Assembly (NCBI GenBank): GCA_026260175.1
Contig: JAKCWW010000305.1
Span: forward strand, 63,830-113,590
Direction of reading: 5' to 3'
Origin: Reticulitermes lucifugus
Taxonomy: Eukaryota > Arthropoda > Insecta > Blattodea > Rhinotermitidae
DNA: 49,761 nt
The first letter of the stretch is position 1; every line of letters starts with the position of its first letter. The position numbers were made by a program, and so were the translations under genes. Positions 10,584 to 22,900 of this stretch are shown here, in pieces. The notes beneath the pieces were generated by a model. It saw only the letters and a program-made list of their open reading frames with translations, made no database searches and had not been told where the DNA came from.

Positions 10584-11280
10584 CTATTATACTAATTATA
10601 AAGTAAACGGCATGATTTATCGCCAACTACAACCTTCAATGCCTGATTATAAAGGCACGATTCGTTTATCAAAAATAAAAACTGTTTCAATTATGAAAGT
10701 AACGCTTGAAACCAAATCCCTGTTTAGTAGTCTGTTTTAAAAATGATTTAAAAACACATTTACGCAGACAAATACTTAGCCTACATATGATTACAAATTC
10801 TTCGAGTTCAACATAACCTCAAATAGCGGCGGCGGGAAGAGCACAGACAGCCTAGTAATCACAGATCATCTAATATAGCTAGAGTTGCCTACAACAGCTT
10901 CGTTCTTGATGCAGTGCCCTCCACGGATCTTGTCCACTACTTTCGTAACTTCAAACCACACAATATGACCGATCAAAGTTTGAGGATCTACCCGGTAAAG
11001 ATTCAATAGCCCCACGGAAACAATGTGTGGTGGCGACACAAGCGGCGTCTACGTGCGTTACTATAGCCGGCTCTCAGCAGCTGTATGTAGCTCATCCATG
11101 GTGTTTAATACGACATATATGGAAGAGAAAAACACTTTGGCGGCGAAAGTTGTATCACATGATGATTAACAACCGGGGTCTGCAAAAGTATCGCTGACTT
11201 TGAAACAGGAAGCGTTTGCAATTTTGTGTGCTGTGGCGGAGTATATGAGGAGTTTTACGTTACTTGTACCGTACATTTTT
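10549..11280. other. 5' region of the short-ORF/MOV10L1 dicistron
   Basis: Contains the uORF at 10583-10545 and a more GC-rich stretch of about 10820-11110 that may include the promoter. A CCACGGAT motif lies at 10921-10928. A 60-codon frame without ATG (11048-10866, minus) is present. I could not place a TATA box or transcription start. Confidence 0.35.
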
Positions 11281-11672
11281 AATTATATATATCTTATGCA
11301 GACAAATGTACACTGTTATATGTTATTTAACACAATTTTTATTAAATGCTGCCCAACATGTTTCTAGCCTATATGTATAGCCTATAGCCTGTTTATAGCC
11401 TATAGATTTGTTGGAGGCCTACTGAGTCGGTAGGCAGTAGGCCTCCAACAAATCTATAGTGAAAGCAGAATGACTGTTACAGATATCAATAACCAAGTAC
11501 ATCTAATGGCATTTTAAGAATTTTATATACCAATAATATAGCTGTTGTAATTTCAACGAAAGAGCCCCCGAAGATGAGCCTTATATAGGCTAGAAACATG
11601 TTGGGCAACATTTAATAAAAATTGTGTTAAATAACATAACAGTGTACATTTGTCTTCATAAGATATATATAT
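11281..11672. repeat. Nested palindrome: 95-bp outer inverted repeat with perfect 25-bp inner hairpin
   Basis: Outer arms about 11281-11373 and 11580-11672 are inverted copies (ACAAATGTACACTGTTAT against its complement, and so on). Inside, 11400-11424 and 11435-11459 are perfectly inverted 25-bp arms with a 10-bp loop. The outer arm contains GGCTAGAAACATGTTGGGC, a wording common in insect interspersed repeats. Probably a foldback element with a second palindromic insertion. Confidence 0.75.
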
Positions 11673-11954
11673 GAGGAGTATCCATACCAACAAAATTAAG
11701 AAGGAATGGATTGGCAGGGCTTGTAGCATGCATGGAATGTTTCTGAAATTACATGCTTTGTAGGTCAGAGAAACTGAATGGAAGAGAAAACAGGTCACTG
11801 ACCATTGTTCACAACTGAATGGAAGGGATTAGTTGGGAGGCATAGACATAGGTGAAAGGTATTAATATCATCTTACATAAGGTGTGATGTTCCTTGATGG
11901 GATTAATCTGGCTCAGGGTGCTTGTAAACCCAGATGAATGTTCATTCTGTATGT

Positions 11955-12290
11955 AATGTGGGAAGCTTCTGTACTTGTTGGGCAACTGCTTGCTTTACAA
12001 GAAGGCAGTGCTGTGGGCTGGTCCACTAAGGAATCGTCCATCAGTTTCTGGCAGGTAAAAGTTTTGTCTCATCTTCAAAGCATCCAGACAACCTCTGAGG
12101 CCAGCCTAGCCTCCTATTCAGTCTGTACTCAGGGTAAAGTGGCTGGGCCAGGAAGCAAACCACCTATATCTGTCTAGTGCCAGGGGAAGAATGTGTGGAG
12201 CTGTATGTGCTGTACCTCCACACCCCTCTATACCATCACTGTGTGGTGCTTAATGAAACATGGAGAGCAGCTTTACCTTACATGAAGTGT
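11955..12290 (+). repeat. Decayed SINE-type repeat, copy A
   Basis: The segment GGCAGGTAAAAGTTTTGTCT, then TGTACCTCCACACCCCTCTA and GCAGCTTTACCTTAC matches the plan of the copies at 13646-13855 and 41215-41400 (tRNA-like B box region, TACCTCCACTCC block, CTTTACCTT tail). Strongly diverged, and boundaries are approximate. Confidence 0.5.
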
Positions 12291-13645
12291 TTTCATGATA
12301 ATGAGTTGTGTTGCTCACAGCACAAACTGTTGTGTGAACAATAGGATGTGGATTGCCATTTAAAATCATGTACTTGTTCACAGGCAGCAGTGACAAAATG
12401 CCGTTCCAAGTGATGAAGACTGACCACGTGGTCGTTGTCTGTGCACAGTGTCGTCTGGGACCTCAGTGACTTCAGTTTGAACTTGTATTTTGTATTATTA
12501 CACTTTGTGTTGTTGTTGTCCTGTGTTGACTGTTGTGTAACATTGGGCAGTGCTGCAGCTTTAGTCTATTAATGTTGTGTGTACTGTGAAGTAATATCAC
12601 CATCAGAAATGAAGTTTTTTGTTCATGTAATCATAGTTATGGCATATGTGTTTAATTTATTTCATGTGGTGACAGTTGTGTATGACGGAGGCAGTTGTCT
12701 GTACTTCGAGAACGTTCAACATTGTAAGTAGTTTTGAGTGTGTGATTCTCCTTGTGATATCATTTTAGTAGAATTTTGGTCCTGACCCTAAAATGTGTAT
12801 TTATACTGATAATGACTGTAACCAGGAAGTACTTCAGATCTTTATTTTAAACATCCCATTGTGATAATATATAAAAGTGTAAAGAAATGATCAGTCAATC
12901 ACAACAAAAGTTTTTATTTTCTTCATAGATTTAGTGTGTTTTACAACATGTTTTGGCCAACTTGGACACCTTCAGGTAATATGACAGTGTACGGAATATG
13001 TGGGAGGAAATTATCAACATAAACAATTTTTGAAATGATATCTCATTTTTTACTTGAAATGTAGTAATAAGTAAGGTTATGTTATAGAAATAAATCCTGA
13101 GTGTGAGGTATTGCAGCTGTATGGAGTTCTACCTTCGCAAATTTTTGGTTTTACCGCTATTAAGTAAGGTGCCCATTTATGGCGTGTAATATTACTTTAT
13201 GATTATTTTGTAGGGTAGATTCATGGGTGTAAGTTTTGTGATCTTGATTATATAGTGGATGAAGGACTTAGTATTGTAGAATATATTTTCAGATATATAA
13301 TGTATGGGTTATAAGCTTCTTATATGGTGAACTGATTTTCGTATTATCCTTGGAAATTTATATTAGTGAATTTACTGTGGTGTCTTTAAAGCAGTAAACA
13401 ACCAACCTCTTCTACCCATAAAGCATTCCTGCTTATTACAAACAGAATTTTCATCTACACACTTCTCGTCAGCAAAACCACATTCTGTGTAAATTATTAT
13501 TCATATTTTTCTATGTTGGCCTCTGATAATAGGGGTATTATGATAAACTGATTCCCCAGCTGAGACTTACATTGCATGTATGCCAAGGCTTTAAGTGCTT
13601 CTTTGCAAAGATCACTTGTTACATTAATGGGTTTACATAAGGTAG
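12291..13645. other. Intergenic sequence
   Basis: AT-rich spacer between the tudor 3' end and the MOV10L1 dicistron. I see no gene, tRNA or clear repeat here. Confidence 0.5.
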
Positions 13646-13855
13646 CTGTGACAGCATAGTATAGTGACTAGGCTACATGTTGGACAATCTGGGGTTCAAA
13701 TTTTGGCAGAGGCAAGGTATGTTTCTCATCAAAACGTCCAGATCATCTCTGGGGTCCACCTATTGCAAAGGTTAAGAATGAGTGGAGTTATACCTCCACT
13801 CCTATATGCCTTCATGGCAACCCAGGGACAACTTTACCTCTATGGGTTTATATAG
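13646..13855 (+). mobile_element. tRNA-derived SINE, copy B
   Basis: Head GCATAGTATAGTGACTAGGC and B-box-like GGTTCAAATTTTGGCAG, then GGCAAGGTATGTTTCTCATC and AAAACGTCCAGATC, the TACCTCCACTCCTATATGCC block, and a TTTACCTCT tail. The layout fits insect SINEs with a tRNA head and a CTTTACCTTT tail. Confidence 0.65.
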
Positions 13856-14214
13856 TCCACTGCACTGGTTAGCAACTATCAGTACATCACAGAAAAAAAA
13901 TCAAAACTATGTAATTTCTGGCAGGACACTATCTGAATACCAAATGTAATGGTTATACTGCCACAACTCAGTCACCAAAGCCTTGTCTGTGAAAATAAGG
14001 TTCTCATTAAGGAAGAAATTGCTTTCAAGCACACATCCTCTACCTTATACTCCTCACCAGGTTTCTTAATTCCAGAATTATTTTTAGAGTATCAATCTAT
14101 AGAATGTGCAACTATTCAAACTAACACCATGAAGTGAAGTCCCACTTGTGAAGGTTATATTTGCTGAGGTACTTGAAATGGAATCCAAAGACTCATTACC
14201 TTGAAGATTTATAC

Positions 14215-14369
14215 CTTCTGGGATATGACATCATGTTAGTTGGTACAAAGGCCAACATTTCAGAGGAGCTTGCTGCCTCCATATTCAGGATTTATGCAGT
14301 CCATGAATAGTGCAGCAAGCTCTTCTGAATCATCAGTAACTATCAAATGATGACATCATAGCCCAGAAG
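14215..14369. repeat. 155-bp foldback repeat
   Basis: Outer arms 14215-14234 and 14350-14369 (CTTCTGGGATATGACATCAT, inverted with 3 mismatches) and inner arms 14259-14276 and 14312-14329 (TTCAGAGGAGCTTGCTGC, inverted with 1 mismatch). A related wording, TTTCAGAAGAGCTCGCTTCC, occurs at 45640-45662. Confidence 0.6.
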
Positions 14370-16340
14370 CCTTGAATCTCATCAACACTGCTGTGAGGAC
14401 CCTCAAATCTTGTATTTTATTACTTTATTCAAAAAACTCACTCTGTATACTTAGTACATAAATAATGTAATCCAAAATAACACTTTTATTTTCATCATAT
14501 ATTTATTGCAGTGTTCCGACAACAGGAGAAGTTAAATCATTCAACTAATCATAACTCATAGTCACAAGATACAATATAATGAAACTGTTTTAAAACAAAA
14601 TTTGAAAGACAGTGTTCAGACAACAGCAGAAGCTGAACCATGAAAGTAATCATAACTCACAATAACAAGATATAATGATTGTGTAAGATGAAATTTGAAG
14701 AAAAAAAAAAAAATAATAATAATAAATAAAACAATTAAAATGTTACAATTAACTGCTGCAAACCTTCTTTTGTCAGTCTCACAAGAATGCAAACAAATAC
14801 CAAGTATGTGATGTTGAATGCATTTTCCATACCTCCAGGTTAGCAAACATGCCAATGAATACCACAACAGTGCATGACAAGCTCTTGAACTGAGCACAAT
14901 GTTCTGCAACTATCCATGGTTATTAAGCACCTTCTTTGCCCATTTGCCACTGAAAGAAGACACATACCCAGCACCCACAGAAGTAAGCGACTACTGAAAG
15001 TTGCTGGGATTAAGTGAAGAAAATTATTCACTTCAATCAACATGACAGGATCTAAAAAATTAGATTGGTTTTATTCTGACATTAGAACTCCCAACTTAAT
15101 TAAAGTTAACTGTAATTGGTACTAATGCATGTACACAAAAAACAGAAAATAAAGTACCTTTCAAATATTTCTCACTCAACATTATTACCTACTTCTGTAT
15201 GAAAAAGGAGAACACATTTATGATTCATGTCAACATTCATAAGTGCGACAAAATCATGCAAAGCTTTGTGGTATTGGGCATAAAGTTTGCTTAGATAGGG
15301 TCCCTTGCTGCTTAAGAAATCCTGATTACACACCAGAACATGAGCAAAAAAGACAGCTACTACTGTCCAATATGTCCTGGACATCTGTAACTTCCATACT
15401 CCTTCGGTTTCTTACGTGTATACATGTAGTTACAGACTATATGTTCTGATAAAAAATGAAATTATCTGATACGACTCCTCTGGCAGCCAGTGAATAACAC
15501 AGTATTTGTTATGTGCTGACACACACACAGGAGCAACATCGTGCACTAAAGATATGCTTCGCAAGACTCCTCAGCATATAAATTGATGTCAGTGTACAAT
15601 GATAATAATAATTCTCTAAAAGTAATTCTTTTTATTTTATCCATTCCTCTTTTTAATTTTCAACAAAATGCAGCATACCATTCAGATATTAAGCAGTCCA
15701 ACAGTTAAATCTCAGAACTTCACAAGTATGATACCACAATACATACAAGTTTTCTCACACATTTTTGCTGAAGTCACTCATAGAATGGCATAAAGCCTAT
15801 TAACTTTCCAAAAGTTTGAACAATCAACATACAAACGTTAGCTTTGCTGTTAACATGTACCGCTGAAGTTAGAGGAGCAGGACCAGACAAATTCATGCAA
15901 TTCAAGTACCCACATGTCTAGCCTTATTGAAAAAGAAGCACTTTCCTTTTCAAAACCTCTGATTGTGGATTTCAAGACAGAAAGAACATTAAAGACAGCT
16001 TTACTCAAGTGCTCTCTACCCTTACCCTCTCCAAAGCAGTTGAAGATTCTAAATGCTATTGTTGGCATGCCTTCCATTATGTACCTGCAACTCTTTAAAT
16101 AACTTCAACAATCTTAAATCTGTCAAAACACATTTCCATTCCATACGACCAAGAAAAAAATTACAAAAAACATGACATGAATTTTTTGAAAATAATTCTG
16201 CCTTTCCCCCTCCTTTACAGCATCTGCACAGCTTTAACAGCAGTATGTAAACTCTTCGTAACAAAATATAACAAAGAAACTGCTATTATTAGTAGCTTTG
16301 TGGTAAGTGGAATTCTCTGTCCTAACCAATTCTAAGCTTC
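14370..16340. other. tudor 3' UTR and intergenic spacer
   Basis: The first few hundred bases below 16341 are presumably tudor 3' UTR, with a possible poly(A) signal at 15636-15631. The rest is AT-rich sequence with a short A-run/(TAA) patch at about 14700-14730. No gene recognised. Confidence 0.4.
15631..15636 (-). terminator. Possible tudor polyadenylation signal
   Basis: AATAAA on the minus strand about 700 nt downstream of the tudor stop. It is the nearest canonical hexamer I noticed after the stop. Support is only the hexamer and position. Confidence 0.3.
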
Positions 16341-19300
16341 TCATGGCTGCATTACAGCAATGGATGCACAGTCAACTACCTCAGCAACAGAGAGTGAGTT
16401 GCCTTCAGCTGCTTCTTCCCCATCACACTCACATGCTTCCATAACGGCTGCTTGTAGTTGATCAGATCCCAACTCCTCATCAGAAATACCCCTTGAAATA
16501 CTACCAGGCACAATCTTCTCAGCATGAGGCAACTTTGGTGTAAGTGGACGAATTTCTTCCTTGGTTTCACCTCTGGTAATACTTCCAGGAACAATCCTGT
16601 CATTATGAGTTAACTTTGGGCTGGACACATTCCTTTGCCTAAATTCGTCACATGACAACACTCTCTGTAAAATTCTGCTTGAACGTGAGACTAATGGTGT
16701 TGACGGTGCACTTTTTGTTCCATCACCTCTGTCCATATCAGCTAGCCTGCTTTGTGAAATGCAACCAGGCACAATCTTTTCATCATGCATTAATTTGGGG
16801 GAAGCAGACCTTGGCATTGCATCCAGTTCTTCTCTGGACAGTCCTCTGCTTATACTAGCTGGCACTATCCTCTCAGAGTACAAATCACCAAGTGTTTTAC
16901 TTACTACTTTATCAGGAGTTTTTATTTCTATATTTATTTCCCTTATAAGTTCTTCTGTATGCTGAGTTCTTTGAAGATGCAATTCTGGAGATTGGTTCTG
17001 GACATTCTCCTTGGACACATTGTCTTTTTTATGTTCAACCTTAGTCTCTATAACTGTATACATATTAAGGGAATCTAATACTGCATCTTTTGTACCTTCT
17101 TTCATAGAATTTACTTCAATAAACTCTGCAGACATAGCCGGGTTCGATTCTTCAACTTCTTGTGATGTGATATCCCTGCAAGATGCATCTTCAATGTTAA
17201 TTATTTTTAAATCTGGAACTGCAATCTGTACATCATCAACAATAACTTTACCTCCATTCTGATGCTTGTTACTTTCTTCATTGTGTTCAATGAAACTTGA
17301 AATTTTTTCTGAACTATCTTTCCACTTTTCTTCCATTTTACCTTGACCATTTTCATCTAGTATTTTCTCTCCAATTTCTCTGCCTTGCATTCCTGACGTA
17401 TCTAGTTCATTAACACCCTCAAAATGTTTAATATTATATTCCTTCTGTACCTCTGTTTCTTGCTCAGCACCACCATCTTCCATCATTGCTCCTTCCTCAT
17501 TATAAACACAGCCTTCCTTTCTCACCTCTGGACGTGTTTCCATCAGAGTTCCACTTCCAGCTGCGGACAGTTCCATCTTTTTTCTTTCAACAACCTTAAT
17601 AAGTTCTTCCTCTACATTCTGTCCTTCATACCACATACTTACAAGAGCTGGATCCCCATCTCTGATTACCTCAATTTCAAACAATTTAGCAGTTCCATCG
17701 ACAATATCTTTAAATGCATCATTTACAGTTTCTGCCTGTTCCAATGTGTCATTAGAAATGGACAGAGAGCACTTCCTTGCTAAGGGTGGGATATCTTTGA
17801 GTTCAAGAGGAAGTTGTCGAAGTTCTGTTGAGATAGCTGTATACCCGAAGTCCACATACATGACTTCCACAAAGTCTTCATTGTGAGACAAGATATGTGC
17901 CCGATACCAGTTACCATCTTCAGGAAACTGTGCCACACACAAGATACCTTCATCAATGTCATTCAGAATGGGAAGGTCCTCTGATTCATTAAGTTTACTT
18001 GTAACTTCTTCCAAATGTGATGATAATTCCTGAAGCTGAATCCAGAATTCTGATGGTGAGATTACATTACTAACATGTGCATATAATTTGCACGGTTTCA
18101 CATATGAAGTGGATACTTCATCTATGCCTGGACATAAATTCAATAATTCTTCTATTCTCTGCCCCCCATTAAGTAAACTCACCACAGCAATATCTCCTTC
18201 TTCCAAAACCTTAACTTGCAACCGTGTACTGCCATCTCCAACTATTTCAATAAACTTCTCTAGTGCTGCTGTGGACCATTCCTTCACACCCTTCAGCAAA
18301 GGCAATGAACAACATTTTGCTAATGGAGGCACACTTAACAAATCCTCAGGCAAACTCCTTAATTCTGTTGAGGCTGAACGGTTTCCATAATCAAAGAAAA
18401 GCACTTGCACTCCATCTGTGGCCTGTACTACCCTGGCCCTATACCAAAGTCCATCTGTGAACTCTACTGCACACACTGCCCCTTCAACAATCACAGCCAA
18501 TAGTGGGAAATTTTTGGCTTCAAGCAGTCTGTTTTCCATCTCCTCAATGTTACTTGTATCAGATTCATACTGAATCCAGAATTCTGCCGGGGATGTAACA
18601 TGACTCACAAACACAGCAGAAACATCTTCTGAAGTTTCTGTATCTACAGCACAGATTTCTTCTGTAACTAGAGTATCTACTTGAGTAGTAGCTTCCTCTG
18701 TGACTTGTGTACTTACAAAAGTAATTTCTTCTCTAATGTCTTCATCTACAGTAGACTTCTCTTTTGAAGGTTGGGTATTTGTGGCTAATCCTTCTTCAAG
18801 AAGAGTCATCAAGACACTGTTCTTGTCAGTCGAGATAAGATCTACATGCTTTATCTCCCCATCACTAAAGACATGAACTGTCACTGGCTCTTCAGTACAT
18901 CCCACTAGAGCTTCCATCATTTCAGAAGCCCCATCATGAAACTTATATGCTTCATAACTTCCAAGCAGAGAACACCTCTCTGAATATTCGGGAATGCCTT
19001 GCATTTTTTCTGGAAGAGGCTTCAGACCTTCAGAACTGATATCAATAACTTCAAGATTTCCATAATCAATAAAACGCACTGTTACTAGTGACAAGTTGCT
19101 TTCAAGCACACGAGCTCTGTACCAGGCCTCATCATACATACCAAGACACAATGTTCCAACTGGCGGGACTGATGACATATTTTCTAACATGTCTGCAGCC
19201 ACTTGCAACTCACCCTGAAGTGTTAATATTTCTTTGGAGTCCCCAGCTCTCTGTACCCAGAAGCTGCATGGTGAGTCAATATGTGACACAAAGACAGCAT

Positions 19301-19983
19301 GGTCAGTTCCTGCCTTCAGCTCAGACTTAAAAAAGTGGGCATCAAACACCTTAACAAGACCTGAATCCAACAGTTTTTTGCTGATACTTGTCCCGTCTAC
19401 AAACAAATCAACTAGCCACCTGCCCTCCTTCTTCAAGCCAAACACTGCAGTGCACTCTTTGTCAGTTGTTAATTCCAACAACTGAGATGTGATTTGTTCG
19501 CTTTGATCGAACTCAACTGCCAACGCAGTGCAGACAGCTTGTGCATGTGGGGTGAAAAGAGAAGCATCCAGTTCCTTCACATCAGCAGCGGGAATTGTTT
19601 CTGAGTTTCCGTAATCAATGAAGAGCACAGTGTAAGTTGCATCACTGACATTCACAGCCAAAATTCTTCCTCTGTACCACTGGCCATCACTGACTGACTT
19701 AGCAGCACATAGCTTATTCTCAGTAACCTCCAGGTCAATACCTTTTCCTTCAGCTACGTAGAATATGTACAATTCCTCAAGAAGCTCAGCAATAGTACTG
19801 TCATCACAAACTCTTTGTAGCCATATACAATCTGGTCCTTCAACATGGGACACCCATACCGTTGTCTGTTTTGACATCACAGGTAAAGGACACACTGGAT
19901 CTACTTCAAAAAATGGTTCAGCTTCAGTGCTTTCCAGCAGATCTAGTCTCCTGCCTTCTACAGTGAACAAAGTCACAAACAGC
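16341..19983 (-). CDS. tud: tudor exon 12: Tudor domains 7-10 and C-terminal repeat tail (stop codon)
   Basis: 3643 nt single exon, acceptor TCTTTACAG. Four Tudor cores have LFIDYGNSE, RFIDYGNLE, LFFDYGNRS and MYVDFGYTA; the last replaces Asn by Tyr. A Thr/Glu-rich spacer (STQVTEEATTQVDTLVTEE) lies between units 8 and 9. After unit 10 comes a long acidic, Lys-rich, probably disordered tail of about 440 residues. Within it are four copies of a (E/D)(K/R)IVPGxI(S/T)RG peptide, usually preceded by SPKLxH (see 16470-16900). The protein ends IAVMQP. Confidence 0.95.
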
Positions 19984-22900
19984 CTGTAAAGAAAAACAAT
20001 CTTGATATAACATCCAATATGCTACTTCATGTCATCACTGGTGCATTTCTTGGTTCTGGTAAGGTCTTTGCCATCTGCACACGTTATCAATACAAAGGTA
20101 TTTCAGTCAACAAACTATGTTGATTAAGACTAGGTGGCCACACATCTTGGCTTTCCATCAAAGCCATCATCAGATGGTTCATTAAAAGTTTTATGAAAAT
20201 CTGTCATGCAGCTGCTAGCAGTATGGGACACATAACCACAAAATCTGAAAGTTAAAGGGAATGGTCTCAAATTCCCTTACATTCACATCAAGTTTAAAGA
20301 CAATTTGTTACGTGATTAGAAATGTTGAGATTTAAGATTTTTTAAATGGTGACAATGAAGGGTTTGATCTATGCTGAAGATAGAAACACCCTGTTTCTCC
20401 AAAACGTTGGTAACCATCTATGAACTTGCATGACATTGTAACTCAGAAGACACATACAAAAGCTAAGTTTATGACTCTTACCTTGCTCTGTCAGCAGACT
20501 CCACTCTCAGTATTACATCCATGTCTGGAGCAATGGTTAAATCCATGCTGCTGGCAACATGGCATTCTACAGCCTGTGAGTGAAATTTTGCAAGTTCAGG
20601 GGGAATGACCAGCACCTGGGAAGAGTCACAGTGTTAATATAGACACAAAGCATTGTCGAAGCCCAGCAATTTAAGAACACTATATAAGATAAAACATGCT
20701 GTAAAATGACAAAAATTCAGTAGTTCACGAACTCAAGGAAGATCAATACTAACATGAGCTCCAGCCATGGCAGTTGGGACAAAACAGAGAGAACTTAAAT
20801 TAACTTCACTAAATTAGCAATGGCCTCTTTTATAACACACTTCCAAAGAAATGAATACAACACTTTTTGCTTAAGGGCCATGGGAAGTGATTCACAGTGT
20901 GAGCAACTTCAAGAAATCTGTGGGGGCATGACTTCTTAAAATTTCAGACGTACAGAATGCGGAAGATACACTCATTACAATGATACTAATTCATATATTC
21001 AGCATTCTTTTATAATAACCTTGATACATCTTAACTCTTTCAGTATGGGTGCCATACATTTACAATTTCATAAAGATGCTGTTAATGGCCGGGTGCTGTT
21101 TTAGGACAGTTTCTGTTGCAACTTGTCTGGTCAACTGCTGTCCATGTTAAAATTCTTTTATGCATTTCTGTGTTCAATGAACATCCCCATGCCATAGCAG
21201 TATGTAGTGATTTTCTAACATGGCATCTGTGCAATATGGTCTTGTCCAGCATGCCATGATCAATCACCCTAATCCCCACAATGGACAAGAGAAGACAGTT
21301 CCCAGCATCTATGTGTTCAGACATTGTCCTACATAAGAAGTTCTAATTGCGTGCAGTCTTCTGGAAAACTTCTGAGTAGGGTTCCAAGTATTTTATGAGT
21401 ACAGGTAGCCCTCGATTTGTGCTGGTCCAATTTGCGCCGATTCAGAATAACGCCGATTTTAAAACCAGGAGGTCAAAAAGTGAAAAAAATATATTTTACT
21501 ATTATTTATAATGTTTTACAATTTTTCTCGTGGTGCTTCTTATACTAAATCGTAATTCTTACATCGCTGATGTAAGAGGAAGAGGAGGAACGAGAGGAAG
21601 AACTTCCTCTACGTGAAATGAAGACAAGCGATCTCCAGCGCATCCTCTCAAGACATAGATAAACTCACTGATGAGCTTTGCGAGATTGACCACAACTGGG
21701 AGCGGAGTGCTACAGTGAAGAGGAGCGTTATGGCATCCATGAGGCCTATCATGAAATTTTGATAGAAAGAAAGAAGAAATCACACTGCATGCTTTCTTTA
21801 AAAAACGTGACGATCCTCAACCAGGGACTTCGTCAGAGAACTNNNNNNNNNNNNNNNNNNNNNNNNNNNNNNNNNNNNNNNNNNNNNNNNNNTTATATTA
21901 CTCGTCAATGTTTGGGTGCCGGGAACGCATGTCATTGACTTCCGATTGATTTACACTATAAAATCGTTTCAATCTACACCGATTCCGATTACACCGGTTC
22001 GTCCAGGAACGCATCCCCGGCGTAAATCGAGGGCAACCTGTATCAGCAGCCCCACTTAGTGCATACTGTTATTCTGTCAAGTTTCGTATCTTAAGAGAAA
22101 TTATAGCTCTCTCTTTCAAGAACTTTTTCAAGTTCCAAGTTAGCTACTTTTGACAAAGTTTGTTTTTAACAATGACCTCCTAAAATTTAAAACAGGCTTT
22201 ATATTAGTACCTTACTACAATATGTCCTACTTTATGCTATATATTAACTGTTATGTATAAAAAGCTGTTTTCATAAAACTTAAGAGACAGGCTTCAGCTT
22301 AATTGAAGTGAGTGCACCGGACAAATAAAACACAAATCTTCTAAAAAGCTTTATCCTAGATCTCCCACATTAAACATTATTAAAATCTGTGAAGTTATTT
22401 GCCAGTTTAAATACATGGGCACACAGTTATGTTCCATACATGCAGTGACAGCACACACATTAACCACATTCTGCATGGGCTTAACTTTGTCAACAATGTG
22501 CAACTTCAGATACCTTGTCCAGAGGAATTTCATCACTGTCTCCTATATCAATAAACGTAATGATGGTGCCACCAGTTGAGAAGTCAACAATTTCACCACG
22601 GTGCCAATGAGCACCATCTTGGGAGGCTATGCACAGACCATTCACTGCAAGGCTGTCAGGTCCAACATGCTGCATGTTCTATAAATAACACATATTACTA
22701 TTAACACACAATTCATGTCATTCTCAAAGTGACACATCATTTAACCACTGACAAAATACGTACCTTCAGAGTATTAGACTTAACTACCCTGTCGTGGTTA
22801 TTACAAAACAAAAATTTCTCCCTCTGGCTTCTTTTTCAAGATCCCATCACAGCCCATTAATTCAATATCATCTTTACAATTTATTCTGCAAAAGAAAGGC

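Noticed and set aside
16652-19989. Many plus-strand and alternative-frame ORFs across 16.6-20 kb
   Set aside because: Antisense or shifted-frame shadows of the large tudor exon 12.
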